Positions 19,101 through 25,477 of a DNA stretch of 64,000 nt are shown here, piece after piece. This DNA is from Paractinoplanes tereljensis (lineage in GTDB: Bacteria > Actinomycetota > Actinomycetes > Mycobacteriales > Micromonosporaceae), in assembly GCF_016862435.1 (NCBI RefSeq), contig NZ_BOMY01000041.1, forward strand, positions 372,001 to 436,000, written 5' to 3'. The position numbers and the translations under genes are program-made. Below the pieces are notes generated by a model. The model worked only from the letters and a program-made list of their open reading frames with translations, was not told where the DNA came from and ran no database searches. Within the stretch, counting starts at the first letter, position 1; each line of letters starts with the position of its first letter.

Positions 19101-19564
19101 AACCGGGAGTGGTGCAGGCTCAGATGCTCGCTGCCGCGGGCCCAGCGCAGGTCGAGGAAGAACGGCTCCTCCGGGAACACCCCGCGCAGCGCGGCCGGCA
19201 CCGCCGTCGAGTCCTCGGTGAAGTCGCCGCGGGCCTCGTCCCAGGCCCACTCGCCGTCGGTCACCACCGGCAGGATCCGGTTCGCCGACTTCGTGGCGAT
19301 CCAGTGCTCGATCTCCCGGTTCACCCACGGTGACTCGGCCGCCTCGGGCGAGGCGAGCAGCACGAAGTACTCCGAGCCGTCCATCGCGGTCTGGATCGAG
19401 GACCACAGCCCCGGGGTCACCGCCAGGCCGGTCTGGTCCCGGAAGATCCACAGGGCGCGCCGGCGGTGCCACGGCTTCGCGAGCCGGTGCAGACCACGCT
19501 GCACGGCCGGCGCGAGCCGCCCGTCGGCAGCATGGCTGTACGAAATGAACCCATCGAAGTTCAT
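16115..19564 (-). CDS. TIR-TM-coiled-coil-WD40 protein
   Basis: A 1149-residue multidomain protein. Residues 1-165 are a bacterial TIR domain (FDGFISYSHAADGRLA, WIFRDQTGL, YFVLLASPEAAESPWV). One transmembrane helix follows at 191-210. A long Ala/Gln/Glu-rich coiled coil fills about 211-365. WD40 repeats run from about 400 to the end, with many copies of AFSPDGRTLA and LWD. A Pro/Thr- and Asp-rich insert splits the propeller near the middle (DDDDDED). The ATG at 19564 is chosen because GGGGG lies seven bases upstream and the TIR domain begins there; the frame is open to 19759. Divergent from the SLOG-like gene across 129 bp. TIR domains signal by NAD+ breakdown or by assembly; the WD40 part probably senses or scaffolds. 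Confidence 0.9.
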   Translation of the reverse strand: MNFDGFISYSHAADGRLAPAVQRGLHRLAKPWHRRRALWIFRDQTGLAVTPGLWSSIQTAMDGSEYFVLLASPEAAESPWVNREIEHWIATKSANRILPVVTDGEWAWDEARGDFTEDSTAVPAALRGVFPEEPFFLDLRWARGSEHLSLHHSRFRDAIAQLAAPMHGMSKDDLEGEDVRQHRRAKRLRSGAVVTLVVLALLASFTGMSAVRNAERARAAAAEALRQKAVADTQRDSAERSAEEARRQQDLADQQQARATLAQARADQAKTAAEQAEQQAQEQQRLAAKAAAEAKRQRRLADQATARKQEQQRLAKEAADRAEKMQQEAERQEQIAAEQRRLADEAAAEAAKQQAKADQQQRIAVSRRLMTQATAALADTPQIALQLGAAAQAINNDATTRRQLTGVVSATSYAGAIDSVLEATNTRDGVLAAIGSDLSVALWNVADPRTPVRLAVLPQKAVATGISHLGSSLAFSPDGRTLAYVNAQGAAVLWDVADRTRPALIATLPSDGIINAVAFSGNGNTFVTGDASSVSILYDTTDRLHPAQLSRLPGYTNYSVNRFAFSPDGSVLVVDSGRFVPVYDLTDRRNPAAMRLILSIGGIPMTFSPDGQTLAAGEADGSMGFYDMDGRYPGEAIPPTSTPTPNDPVPPGHPPIPVATTAALAAKALDDEPALTPPPMPTFSDDDDDEDIPDEGHTFSPPPTMPDLPDEDLPYWAIEGLTSRVRAIAYSPDGTLVAGADQNGTVMVWDQTATASPDPVVTLKTRGAVNTLSFLNSNKLVTTDLSATATIWNLTPPGAGTSLATVGLSGGTSETTVFSQDGNSLLAATSDGTARSWNVRDPSRPLRGADLDLGHGVLEAVAISPDHRTVATAVRNRGMVTLADIAQSAQPMNFDLQPAARALAFSPDGRTLAVVTDTGLRLWDVTNRAKPVFLGKLAGSYSGAVAFSPDSRTIATGGYNDPTVRLWTLANRTAPAELAILTGHSDDVGALAFSPDGRTLASGSDDKTTMLWDVKNPARPVRIAAIGGHTAKLSSVAFSADSRTLATGGLDYATQLWDVSSPSEPIRLVRMRTTLGEAVTSAAFRPDGRTIAVTTVIGYGVPSVTLWSYSQLNSLRNDPAKYACAITGRGLDAEEWARFIPELKYRRTC

Positions 19565-19693
19565 GGCATGTCCCCCGGCAGTCGGCACGTCCCGCGACGT
19601 CAGATTGTGCATGCCTGCGCCCCACGAGAAAAGGCGAGAGATCGTATCGTCTTGGTTCGTTACCCAGTTGACAGGCCCGGTACGGAGGTCGAT

Positions 19694-20146
19694 GTGCGGT
19701 TCGGTGTCACTGGCCATCAGATCCTCCCGCCCAGCATCGTCGACGTCGCGATGCGGCATTGGCGCAGCGTGTTACCGGTGGGTTCGCATCCGCACGGGGT
19801 GTCGAACCTCGCCGATGGGGCCGATCAACTGTTCGCGTCACACGTCCTGGCGGCCGGCGGAACTCTGGAGGCGGTTCTGCCATACCAGGGCTACACCGGC
19901 TCGACCCGGTTCGACGATCTGCGGCGGGCGGCCGCCAAGGTGATCACGATGCCTTTTCCGGAGGCGAGTGATCAGGCCTTCCTCGCCGCCGGCCAGGCCC
20001 TGGTGGACCGGTGCGACCACCTTTTCGCGGTGTGGGACGGCCGGCCGGCCCGTGGACTGGGCGGAACCGCCGACATCGTCGCGTACGCCCGGGCCCTCGG
20101 CCGCCCGGTCACCGTGCTGTGGGTGGCCGGCGTACTCCGGACCTGA
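19694..20146 (+). CDS. Small SLOG-like Rossmann protein
   Basis: A 150-residue single-domain protein with a Rossmann-like fold of the SLOG/LOG type, a superfamily that binds nucleotide-derived ligands. Visible features are the N-terminal strand and turn RFGVTGHQ, SNLADGADQLFA (37-48), a probable hydrophobic strand before LPYQGY, and the C-terminal AVWDGRPARGLGGTADIVAYAR (112-133), whose GGT corresponds to the LOG-type phosphate-binding loop. The start is GTG 19694 with GGAGG five bases upstream; the frame is open to 19466 but overlaps the TIR gene. It is divergent from the TIR-WD40 gene and its stop directly abuts that of the SARP gene. The link to TIR-derived nucleotides is inference from the known TIR-SLOG pairing in Thoeris. 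Confidence 0.78.
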   Translation: MRFGVTGHQILPPSIVDVAMRHWRSVLPVGSHPHGVSNLADGADQLFASHVLAAGGTLEAVLPYQGYTGSTRFDDLRRAAAKVITMPFPEASDQAFLAAGQALVDRCDHLFAVWDGRPARGLGGTADIVAYARALGRPVTVLWVAGVLRT

Positions 20147-23100
20147 TCAACGGCTGGGCGCGGCGGGCGCTGCCAGGCCCGGCGCGGCCGGGACGGCCAG
20201 CTCGGCGAAGAGGCCCGCGGCCAGCTCCCGGTGCGGCCCGCCGTCCGCGCCGTCGAGCGTGGCGGCGATGCCGTCGTGGGCGCGGGCCTGCTCGTACCGG
20301 TCGCCGATCTCCCGGGCCAGGATCAGCGCCTGCTCGTGCTGGGCGCGGGCCTCGGTCGCGTCGCCCGCGGCCCGCAGCACCTGACCGAGGTCGTTGACGG
20401 CCTCGGCCTCGCTGGCCCGGTCCCCGATCCGCCGGTGCAGCAGCAGGGCGCGGCCCAGGTGACCGGCCGCCTCGGTGAGTCGGCCACCGTGCGCGTACAC
20501 CGCGGCGAGGTCGGTCAGCGCGTACGCCTCGGCCGTCCGGTCGCCGGCCAGCCGGATCGCGGCCAGGCTGCGCTCCAGGTGGACGCCGGCCTGTTCGAGG
20601 TCGCCCGGCTGGTGCGAGAGCCGGGCCAGGAGCGACAGCACGTAGGCCTCGCTGTACCAGTCGCCGAGCTTGGTGACCAGCTCCAGGGCACCCCGCAGCC
20701 GGGTCACCGCCTGCGCCTCGTCGCCGAGCCGGGCGTCGACCCGGCCGAGCTGCACCGACGCGTCGGCCTGCCCGGCGATGTCGCCCAGCCGCTCGTAGTG
20801 CGCCGAGGCCCGCCGGTAGTGATCGGCGGCCTGCCGGTAGTCGCCCAGCCGCCAGTGCACGCTGCCCAGGTTGCGCAACGCCACCGCCTCGGCCGCGTGT
20901 TCGCCGAGGTCGGCGTACAGCATGAGGGCCTGTTGGTAGGTCTCGGCGGCCTCGTCGAGGCGGCCCTGCCGCCGGTGCAACCGGCCCAGATCGGACAGTG
21001 CGCGGGCCTGCGCCTCCCGGTCGCCGAGGGCCCGGGCCGACGACACCGCGGAGGCGGTGACGGTGGCCGCCTCGGCCACCGGGCCGCCGGCGTCGAGGTA
21101 GCGGAACAGGGTGCCGGCCAGCGCGACGGCAAACCTATAAAAACCGTGCGCGGCGGCGTACGTGCAGGAGGCGGCCAGGTTGGGCCGTTCCGCCTCGATC
21201 CAGGCCCGGGCCGCGTCCGGGTCGCCGGCGACGACCGCGCCCTCCGGGTACAGCGTCGCCATCGCCGCGACCGAACCGGCCAGGTAGTGGTCGAACAGGC
21301 TGGTCAGCGCGGCCGTCCGCGCCGGGGCCGGGTCCTGCGCGGCGGCGAGCTCGGCGGCGTACGCCCGCAGCAGGTCGTGCATGCCGTACCGGCCGCCCCG
21401 GCCGGCGTGCACCAGGCTGGCCCGGACCAGCACGCCGAGCAGCCGCCGGGCCTCGCCGGTGTCGGTGCCGGACAGCGCCGCGACCGCGTCGACGTGCACG
21501 CTGTCGCCCGGATGAAGGCCGAGCAGCCGGAACATCCGGGCCGCGTCGGCCGGCAGGTTTTGGTACGACCAGGAGAACACCGCGCGGACCTCGGCCCGCG
21601 GGTCGCCGGCGTCGAGCAGATCCAGCCGCATCCGGTGATCGCCCAGCTCGTCGACCAGTTCGGCGAGCGAGACATCGGTGCGCGCGGCGGCCAGCTCGGC
21701 GGCGATCCGCAGGGCCAGCGGCAACCGGGCACAGGCCGCGGCCAGGTCTTCGGCCACCGACGTCTCGCGGTCGACCCGGGCGCCGATCAGGCGGCGCAGC
21801 AGCACCACCGCGTCCGGCAGGGGCAGCAGATCCAGGTTGATCCGTTCGGCGCCGTGGATCGCCACCATGCCGGGCAGCGAGTCCCGGCTGGTGATCAGCA
21901 CCAGGCAGGAGCCGGTGCCGGGCAGCAGCGGGCGGACCTGCTCCACCGAGGACGCGTTGTCCAGCAGCACCAGCATCCGGCGCCCGGTCAGCTCGGACCG
22001 GTACCGGCCGGCGCGTTCCTCGACGCCCGGCGGGATCTCCGGCCCGGCCACGCCGAGCGCGGTCAGGAAGCCGGCCAGCGCGTCGCCGACCGCCACCGGC
22101 TGCTCGGTGTCGTAGCCGCGCAGGTTCACGTAGAGCTGACCGTCCGGAAAGGCCTCCCGCACCCGGTGCGCCCACCGGACGGCGAGGGCGGACTTGCCCA
22201 CCCCGGCCGTACCGGACAGCAGCACGACGGTCAGCGGCGGCTCGTCGCCGTCCGGCGGCGCCAGCGACCGGTCCAGGGCGGCCAGTTCCCGGTCCCGCCC
22301 GGTGAACGCACGCACGTCGGCCGGCAGCTGGGACGGCACGTTCGGCCGGGCCGGCGGCGCGGCGGCGGCCGCCTTGGCCGTGACGGTGAGGGTGGGGTCG
22401 GCGGCGAGGATGCGCTCGTGCAGCCGGCGCAGCCCGGCCCCCGGGTCGCTGCCGAGTTCGTCGGCGAGCAGGTGGCGGATCCGCCGGTACTGCTCGTCGG
22501 CGTCGGCCTGCCGGCCGCACCGGTACAGGGCGAGCATCAGCTGCTCGGTCAGCCGTTCGTCGAGCGGGTGCTCGGCCACCGCGGCGGACAGCGACGGCAG
22601 CACCTCGGCGTGCCGGCCGAGCCGCAGCAGCACGTCGTGGTGGTCCAGCACGGCGGCGAACCGCTCGCCCAGCAGCGACTGCCGCATCGAGTCGAGCCAC
22701 GGGGTGTCCAGACCGGCGAACGGCTCCCCGCGCCACAGGCCGAGCGCCTGGGTGAGCAGTTCGGCGGCGGACCGGTCGGACTCGGCCGACCGGGCCTGGG
22801 TGATGAGCCGGCGGAACGCGTGCAGATCCACCGTCTGCGGGTCGGCGGTCAGGACGTAGCCGCCGGGCCGGCGCTCGATGCCCACCTCGGCGGCGTCGGC
22901 GACGGCCCGCCGCAGCCGGGAAAGGTAGCTGTAGAGCGCGCCGTCGGCCCGCTGCGGAGCGTCGTCACCCCAGACCCGGTCGATCAGCTGATCGACCGTG
23001 ACCGGACGCCCGGCTTCGACCAGCAGCACCGCGAGCACGCTGCGCTGCCGGGCATGCCCGAGGGCGACCGGATGGCCGGCGACCTGGGCCTCCACCGAGC

Positions 23101-23155
23101 CGAGCACCCCGAACTGAGCCGTCAACTGACCTCCGCACACTCCCAGACTGGACAT
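20147..23155 (-). CDS. SARP/AfsR-type regulator with NB-ARC and TPR domains
   Basis: A transcriptional regulator of about 1000 residues. In order: an OmpR-like winged-helix DNA-binding domain (FGVLGSVEAQVAG...IERRPGGYVL), the bacterial transcriptional activator domain (AFRRLITQAR...LHERIL), an NB-ARC STAND ATPase with Walker A GTAGVGKSAL and Walker B RRMLVLLDN, a winged helix, and about seven C-terminal TPRs. The frame is open to 23182. I take ATG 23155, but TTG 23125 has GGAGG four bases upstream and starts right at the conserved TAQFGVLG, so it is a serious alternative (990 residues). The family activates secondary-metabolite and stress genes. Targets here are unknown; the divergent monooxygenase and the convergent SLOG gene are nearest. 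Confidence 0.9.
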   Translation of the reverse strand: MSSLGVCGGQLTAQFGVLGSVEAQVAGHPVALGHARQRSVLAVLLVEAGRPVTVDQLIDRVWGDDAPQRADGALYSYLSRLRRAVADAAEVGIERRPGGYVLTADPQTVDLHAFRRLITQARSAESDRSAAELLTQALGLWRGEPFAGLDTPWLDSMRQSLLGERFAAVLDHHDVLLRLGRHAEVLPSLSAAVAEHPLDERLTEQLMLALYRCGRQADADEQYRRIRHLLADELGSDPGAGLRRLHERILAADPTLTVTAKAAAAAPPARPNVPSQLPADVRAFTGRDRELAALDRSLAPPDGDEPPLTVVLLSGTAGVGKSALAVRWAHRVREAFPDGQLYVNLRGYDTEQPVAVGDALAGFLTALGVAGPEIPPGVEERAGRYRSELTGRRMLVLLDNASSVEQVRPLLPGTGSCLVLITSRDSLPGMVAIHGAERINLDLLPLPDAVVLLRRLIGARVDRETSVAEDLAAACARLPLALRIAAELAAARTDVSLAELVDELGDHRMRLDLLDAGDPRAEVRAVFSWSYQNLPADAARMFRLLGLHPGDSVHVDAVAALSGTDTGEARRLLGVLVRASLVHAGRGGRYGMHDLLRAYAAELAAAQDPAPARTAALTSLFDHYLAGSVAAMATLYPEGAVVAGDPDAARAWIEAERPNLAASCTYAAAHGFYRFAVALAGTLFRYLDAGGPVAEAATVTASAVSSARALGDREAQARALSDLGRLHRRQGRLDEAAETYQQALMLYADLGEHAAEAVALRNLGSVHWRLGDYRQAADHYRRASAHYERLGDIAGQADASVQLGRVDARLGDEAQAVTRLRGALELVTKLGDWYSEAYVLSLLARLSHQPGDLEQAGVHLERSLAAIRLAGDRTAEAYALTDLAAVYAHGGRLTEAAGHLGRALLLHRRIGDRASEAEAVNDLGQVLRAAGDATEARAQHEQALILAREIGDRYEQARAHDGIAATLDGADGGPHRELAAGLFAELAVPAAPGLAAPAAPSR

Positions 23156-23243
23156 GCTCACCAGGACATTCAAGATATCCACAAGGTGCGCGCCAAGTCT
23201 TGCATGCTTCCCGCAAGGTACGTCGACGACTATTGATCTCGTT

Positions 23244-23337
23244 GCAGGGAACAGGTCGCCCTCGCCCGGTTGGCGCAGCGTAACGGGGGAATCGGGACGC
23301 GAGGGTGAAACCTTGAGCGACGGGCGACCTGCCCTGC
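23244..23337 (+). ncRNA. Strongly structured 5' leader, riboswitch candidate
   Basis: The leader of the flavin monooxygenase gene contains a long closing stem. GCAGGG-AA-CAGGTCGCCC (23244-23261) pairs with GGGCGACCTG-CCCTGC (23322-23337), 16 pairs with one two-base bulge. The 60 bases inside contain CTCGC/GCGAG and further G/C-rich pairings. The internal strings GGGGGAATC and AGGGTGAAACC recall conserved segments of the c-di-AMP (ydaO/yuaA) class, but the match is partial. A perfect 14-bp hairpin follows at 23353-23394, as expected for an expression platform. Structure is seen directly; the ligand class is a guess. Confidence 0.5.
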
Positions 23338-23352
23338 ATCAAACCACTGGCT

Positions 23353-23394
23353 GCATCCGTGGTCGCTGCCCCCAGACTCGGCGACCACGGATGC
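23353..23394 (+). terminator. Perfect 14-bp hairpin before the monooxygenase gene
   Basis: GCATCCGTGGTCGC (23353-23366) and GCGACCACGGATGC (23381-23394) form a perfect 14-bp inverted repeat with a 14-base loop, ending 24 bp before the ATG at 23419 and followed by GAATTTA. It could be an intrinsic terminator or attenuator acting on the leader, or a protein-binding site. Its position between the structured leader and the start codon favours attenuation. Confidence 0.5.
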
Positions 23395-23418
23395 GAATTT
23401 ATCCGGCACACTCTCCGC

Positions 23419-24537
23419 ATGGCAGATGTGATGGTGCTCGGCGCCGGCGCGGCCGGCCTCGCCGTGGCGGCCCGGCTCAAGACTCACGGCGTGCACAGTG
23501 TCGTCCTGGAACGCGGTCCCGGGGTGGCCACCAGCTGGCGCGGCCGATACGACCGGCTCCGCCTGCACACCATCCGCCAGCTGTCCGGCCTGCCGGGTTT
23601 CCCCATCCCCCGCCAGTACGGCCGGTGGGTCCGGCGCGACGACCTGGTGCGCTACCTGGAGTCCTACGCGGAGCGCTTCGCCCTCGACGTCCGCACCGGC
23701 ACCACCGTGGAGCGGGTCAAGCCCGGCGCCGACGGCTGGTCGCTGCAGCTGGGCGACGGCTCCGAGGAATCGGCCCGCACCCTGATCGTCGCGACCGGCT
23801 ACCTGCACACACCGGTGGTGCCGCCGTGGCCCGGCAAGGAGTCCTGGACCGGCGCGCTGACCCACTCGGCGTCGTACCGCAACGCGGAACCCTTCCGCGG
23901 CCAGAATGTCCTGGTGGTCGGGGTCGGCAACAGCGGCGCCGAGATCGCCACCGACCTGGCCGAGGGCGGCGCCGCGTCGGTGAGCCTGGCGATCCGCACC
24001 CCGCCGCACATCGTCCGCCGCGAGACGGCGGGCTGGCCGGCCCAGATGAACGGCCTGCTGCTGGGCGGCCTGCCGGAGAAGGCGTTCAACACGATGGCCG
24101 CCACGATGGCCCGCCTCGAGGTGCCGGACCTGCGCCCGTACGGCATCGCCCGCCCGGCTGAGGGCCTGAAGACCCGCTTGCGCACCCAGCGTTACGTGCC
24201 GCTGCAGGACGTAGGCATCGTCCGCGACGTGCTGGCCGGCCGCGTCCGCCCGGTAGCGGCCGTCGAGAGCTTCACCGCGACCTCGGTACAGCTGGCCGAC
24301 GGCACCACCCTGCAGCCGGACGCGATAGTCGCCGCCACCGGCTACGGCACCGGCCTGCGCGACCTCTTCGACGACCCGGCACTGTTCGACGAGACCGGCG
24401 TCCCGCTGATCCACGGCGGTCCCCCGGCCCGCCCCGGCCTGCATTTCATGGGCTACGACGTCACCCTCGGCGGCATGCTCCGCCAGGCAGCGATCGAGGC
24501 CCGCCGGGTGGCCAAGGCAGTCGGAACGACCCGCTAG
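23419..24537 (+). CDS. Flavin-containing monooxygenase (FMO/YUCCA-like)
   Basis: A 372-residue NAD(P)H- and FAD-dependent monooxygenase. The FAD site is VLGAGAAGLAVAARL near the N-terminus, followed by LERG and the RYDRLRLHT segment. The second dinucleotide site is VVGVGNSGAEIATDLAEGG. The FMO signature region reads WTGALTHSASYRN and the C-terminal ATG motif is IVAATGYGTGL. The length fits the short bacterial FMO/YUCCA-like group. ATG 23419 is the start that places the FAD motif at the N-terminus; the frame is open to 23359 through the hairpin. Control is probably through the structured leader just upstream and perhaps the divergent SARP gene. The substrate is unknown; N- or S-oxygenation or a YUCCA-like keto-acid reaction are options. 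Confidence 0.88.
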   Translation: MADVMVLGAGAAGLAVAARLKTHGVHSVVLERGPGVATSWRGRYDRLRLHTIRQLSGLPGFPIPRQYGRWVRRDDLVRYLESYAERFALDVRTGTTVERVKPGADGWSLQLGDGSEESARTLIVATGYLHTPVVPPWPGKESWTGALTHSASYRNAEPFRGQNVLVVGVGNSGAEIATDLAEGGAASVSLAIRTPPHIVRRETAGWPAQMNGLLLGGLPEKAFNTMAATMARLEVPDLRPYGIARPAEGLKTRLRTQRYVPLQDVGIVRDVLAGRVRPVAAVESFTATSVQLADGTTLQPDAIVAATGYGTGLRDLFDDPALFDETGVPLIHGGPPARPGLHFMGYDVTLGGMLRQAAIEARRVAKAVGTTR

Positions 24538-24565
24538 AAACCTTTATGAGTACGCGCCACCCCGG

Positions 24566-24630
24566 TCCCGTGGCACTCGGTCCCGGTAGGTGCAACTCGC
24601 CCTCCGCGCGCCCGCTGCGGGCGGGCCCGG
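24566..24630 (+). repeat. Dispersed 65-bp repeat, copy 1
   Basis: This segment, 28 bp after the monooxygenase stop, matches 54371-54435 at 60 of 65 positions in the same orientation. Both copies contain a hairpin with six paired bases, CGCCCG/CGGGCG, around a variable three-base loop (CTG here, CCA in copy 2). The rest of the 250-bp gap to the response regulator shows no gene. The conserved stem with a changed loop suggests selection on structure or a mobile repeat family. Confidence 0.7.
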
Positions 24631-24787
24631 CAACTTCCGGTGAGAACCCGGCCGCCGAGGCGGCCGGACCGGCGGATCTCTCAGAGTTCTCCCAGAAGCT
24701 CTGCGAAAGCGGACAGCTCGCTCCGCGAGCATCGGCGGCATGGCAACGATGGAGATTCGCCGTGACGTGTTACCGAGGCGGAGGATC

Positions 24788-25477
24788 ATGAACGCGCCGG
24801 ACGAGGCGGAACGGCTGCTGGTGGTGGACGACGAGGCCACCGTCCGGGAACTGCTCGCCGCGACACTGCGGTTCGCCGGTTTCCGGGTGAGCTCGGCGGC
24901 CACCGCCGGCGAGGCGATCGCGTCGGCCACCGAGGACCCGCCCGACCTGGTGCTGCTGGACGTGATGCTGCCCGATATGGACGGCTTCGAGGTGGTCCGG
25001 CAACTGCGCGAGCACCGTACGCCGGTGCTGTTCCTCACCGCCCGCGACCGGCAGGCCGACAAGATCACCGGGTTGTCCCTGGGTGCCGACGACTATGTGA
25101 CCAAGCCGTTCGACCTGGAGGAGCTGATCGCCCGGATCCGGGCGATCCTGCGCCGCACCTCCGGGCACCACGCCGGGGTGCTGACCGTCGGTGCGCTCGC
25201 GCTCGATGTGGACGGGCACCAGGTGACCCGGCACGGCCGGCCGGTGCGCGTCTCGGCCACCGAGTTCCGGCTGCTGCGCCACCTGATGGAGAACGCCGGG
25301 CGGGTGGTGACCAAGGCGCAGATCCTCGACCGGGTGTGGAACTACGACTTCGGCGGGGACGCCAGCATCGTCGACACCTACATCTCGTACCTGCGCCGCA
25401 AGGTCGACGTCGAGGAGCCGAAGCTGATCCACACCGTGCACGGCGTGGGCTACGTGATGCGGGAGCCGAGGACATGA
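24788..25477 (+). CDS. OmpR-family response regulator
   Basis: A 229-residue two-component response regulator. The receiver domain (about 8-122) has the acidic pair in VVDDEA, the phosphorylation site D58 in VLLDVMLPDMDG, and the conserved Lys in TKPFDLEEL. The C-terminal winged-helix DNA-binding domain (about 135-225) ends with VDTYISYLRRKVD and HTVHGVGYVMR, characteristic of the OmpR/PhoB class. ATG 24788 has GGAGG just upstream; the longer frame to 24740 lacks one. It overlaps the sensor-kinase gene by ATGA. The target genes are unknown; the giant surface protein gene converges on this operon but shares no visible regulatory site. Confidence 0.93.
   Translation: MNAPDEAERLLVVDDEATVRELLAATLRFAGFRVSSAATAGEAIASATEDPPDLVLLDVMLPDMDGFEVVRQLREHRTPVLFLTARDRQADKITGLSLGADDYVTKPFDLEELIARIRAILRRTSGHHAGVLTVGALALDVDGHQVTRHGRPVRVSATEFRLLRHLMENAGRVVTKAQILDRVWNYDFGGDASIVDTYISYLRRKVDVEEPKLIHTVHGVGYVMREPRT

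Noticed and set aside
19673..19678. TTGACA as -35 of the SLOG gene
   Set aside because: At normal spacing the -10 would fall inside the coding sequence, after the GTG start at 19694.
23244..23394. Firm assignment as a ydaO (c-di-AMP) riboswitch
   Set aside because: Only two short strings resemble the class and the downstream gene is not a usual member of that regulon; kept only as a structured-leader candidate.
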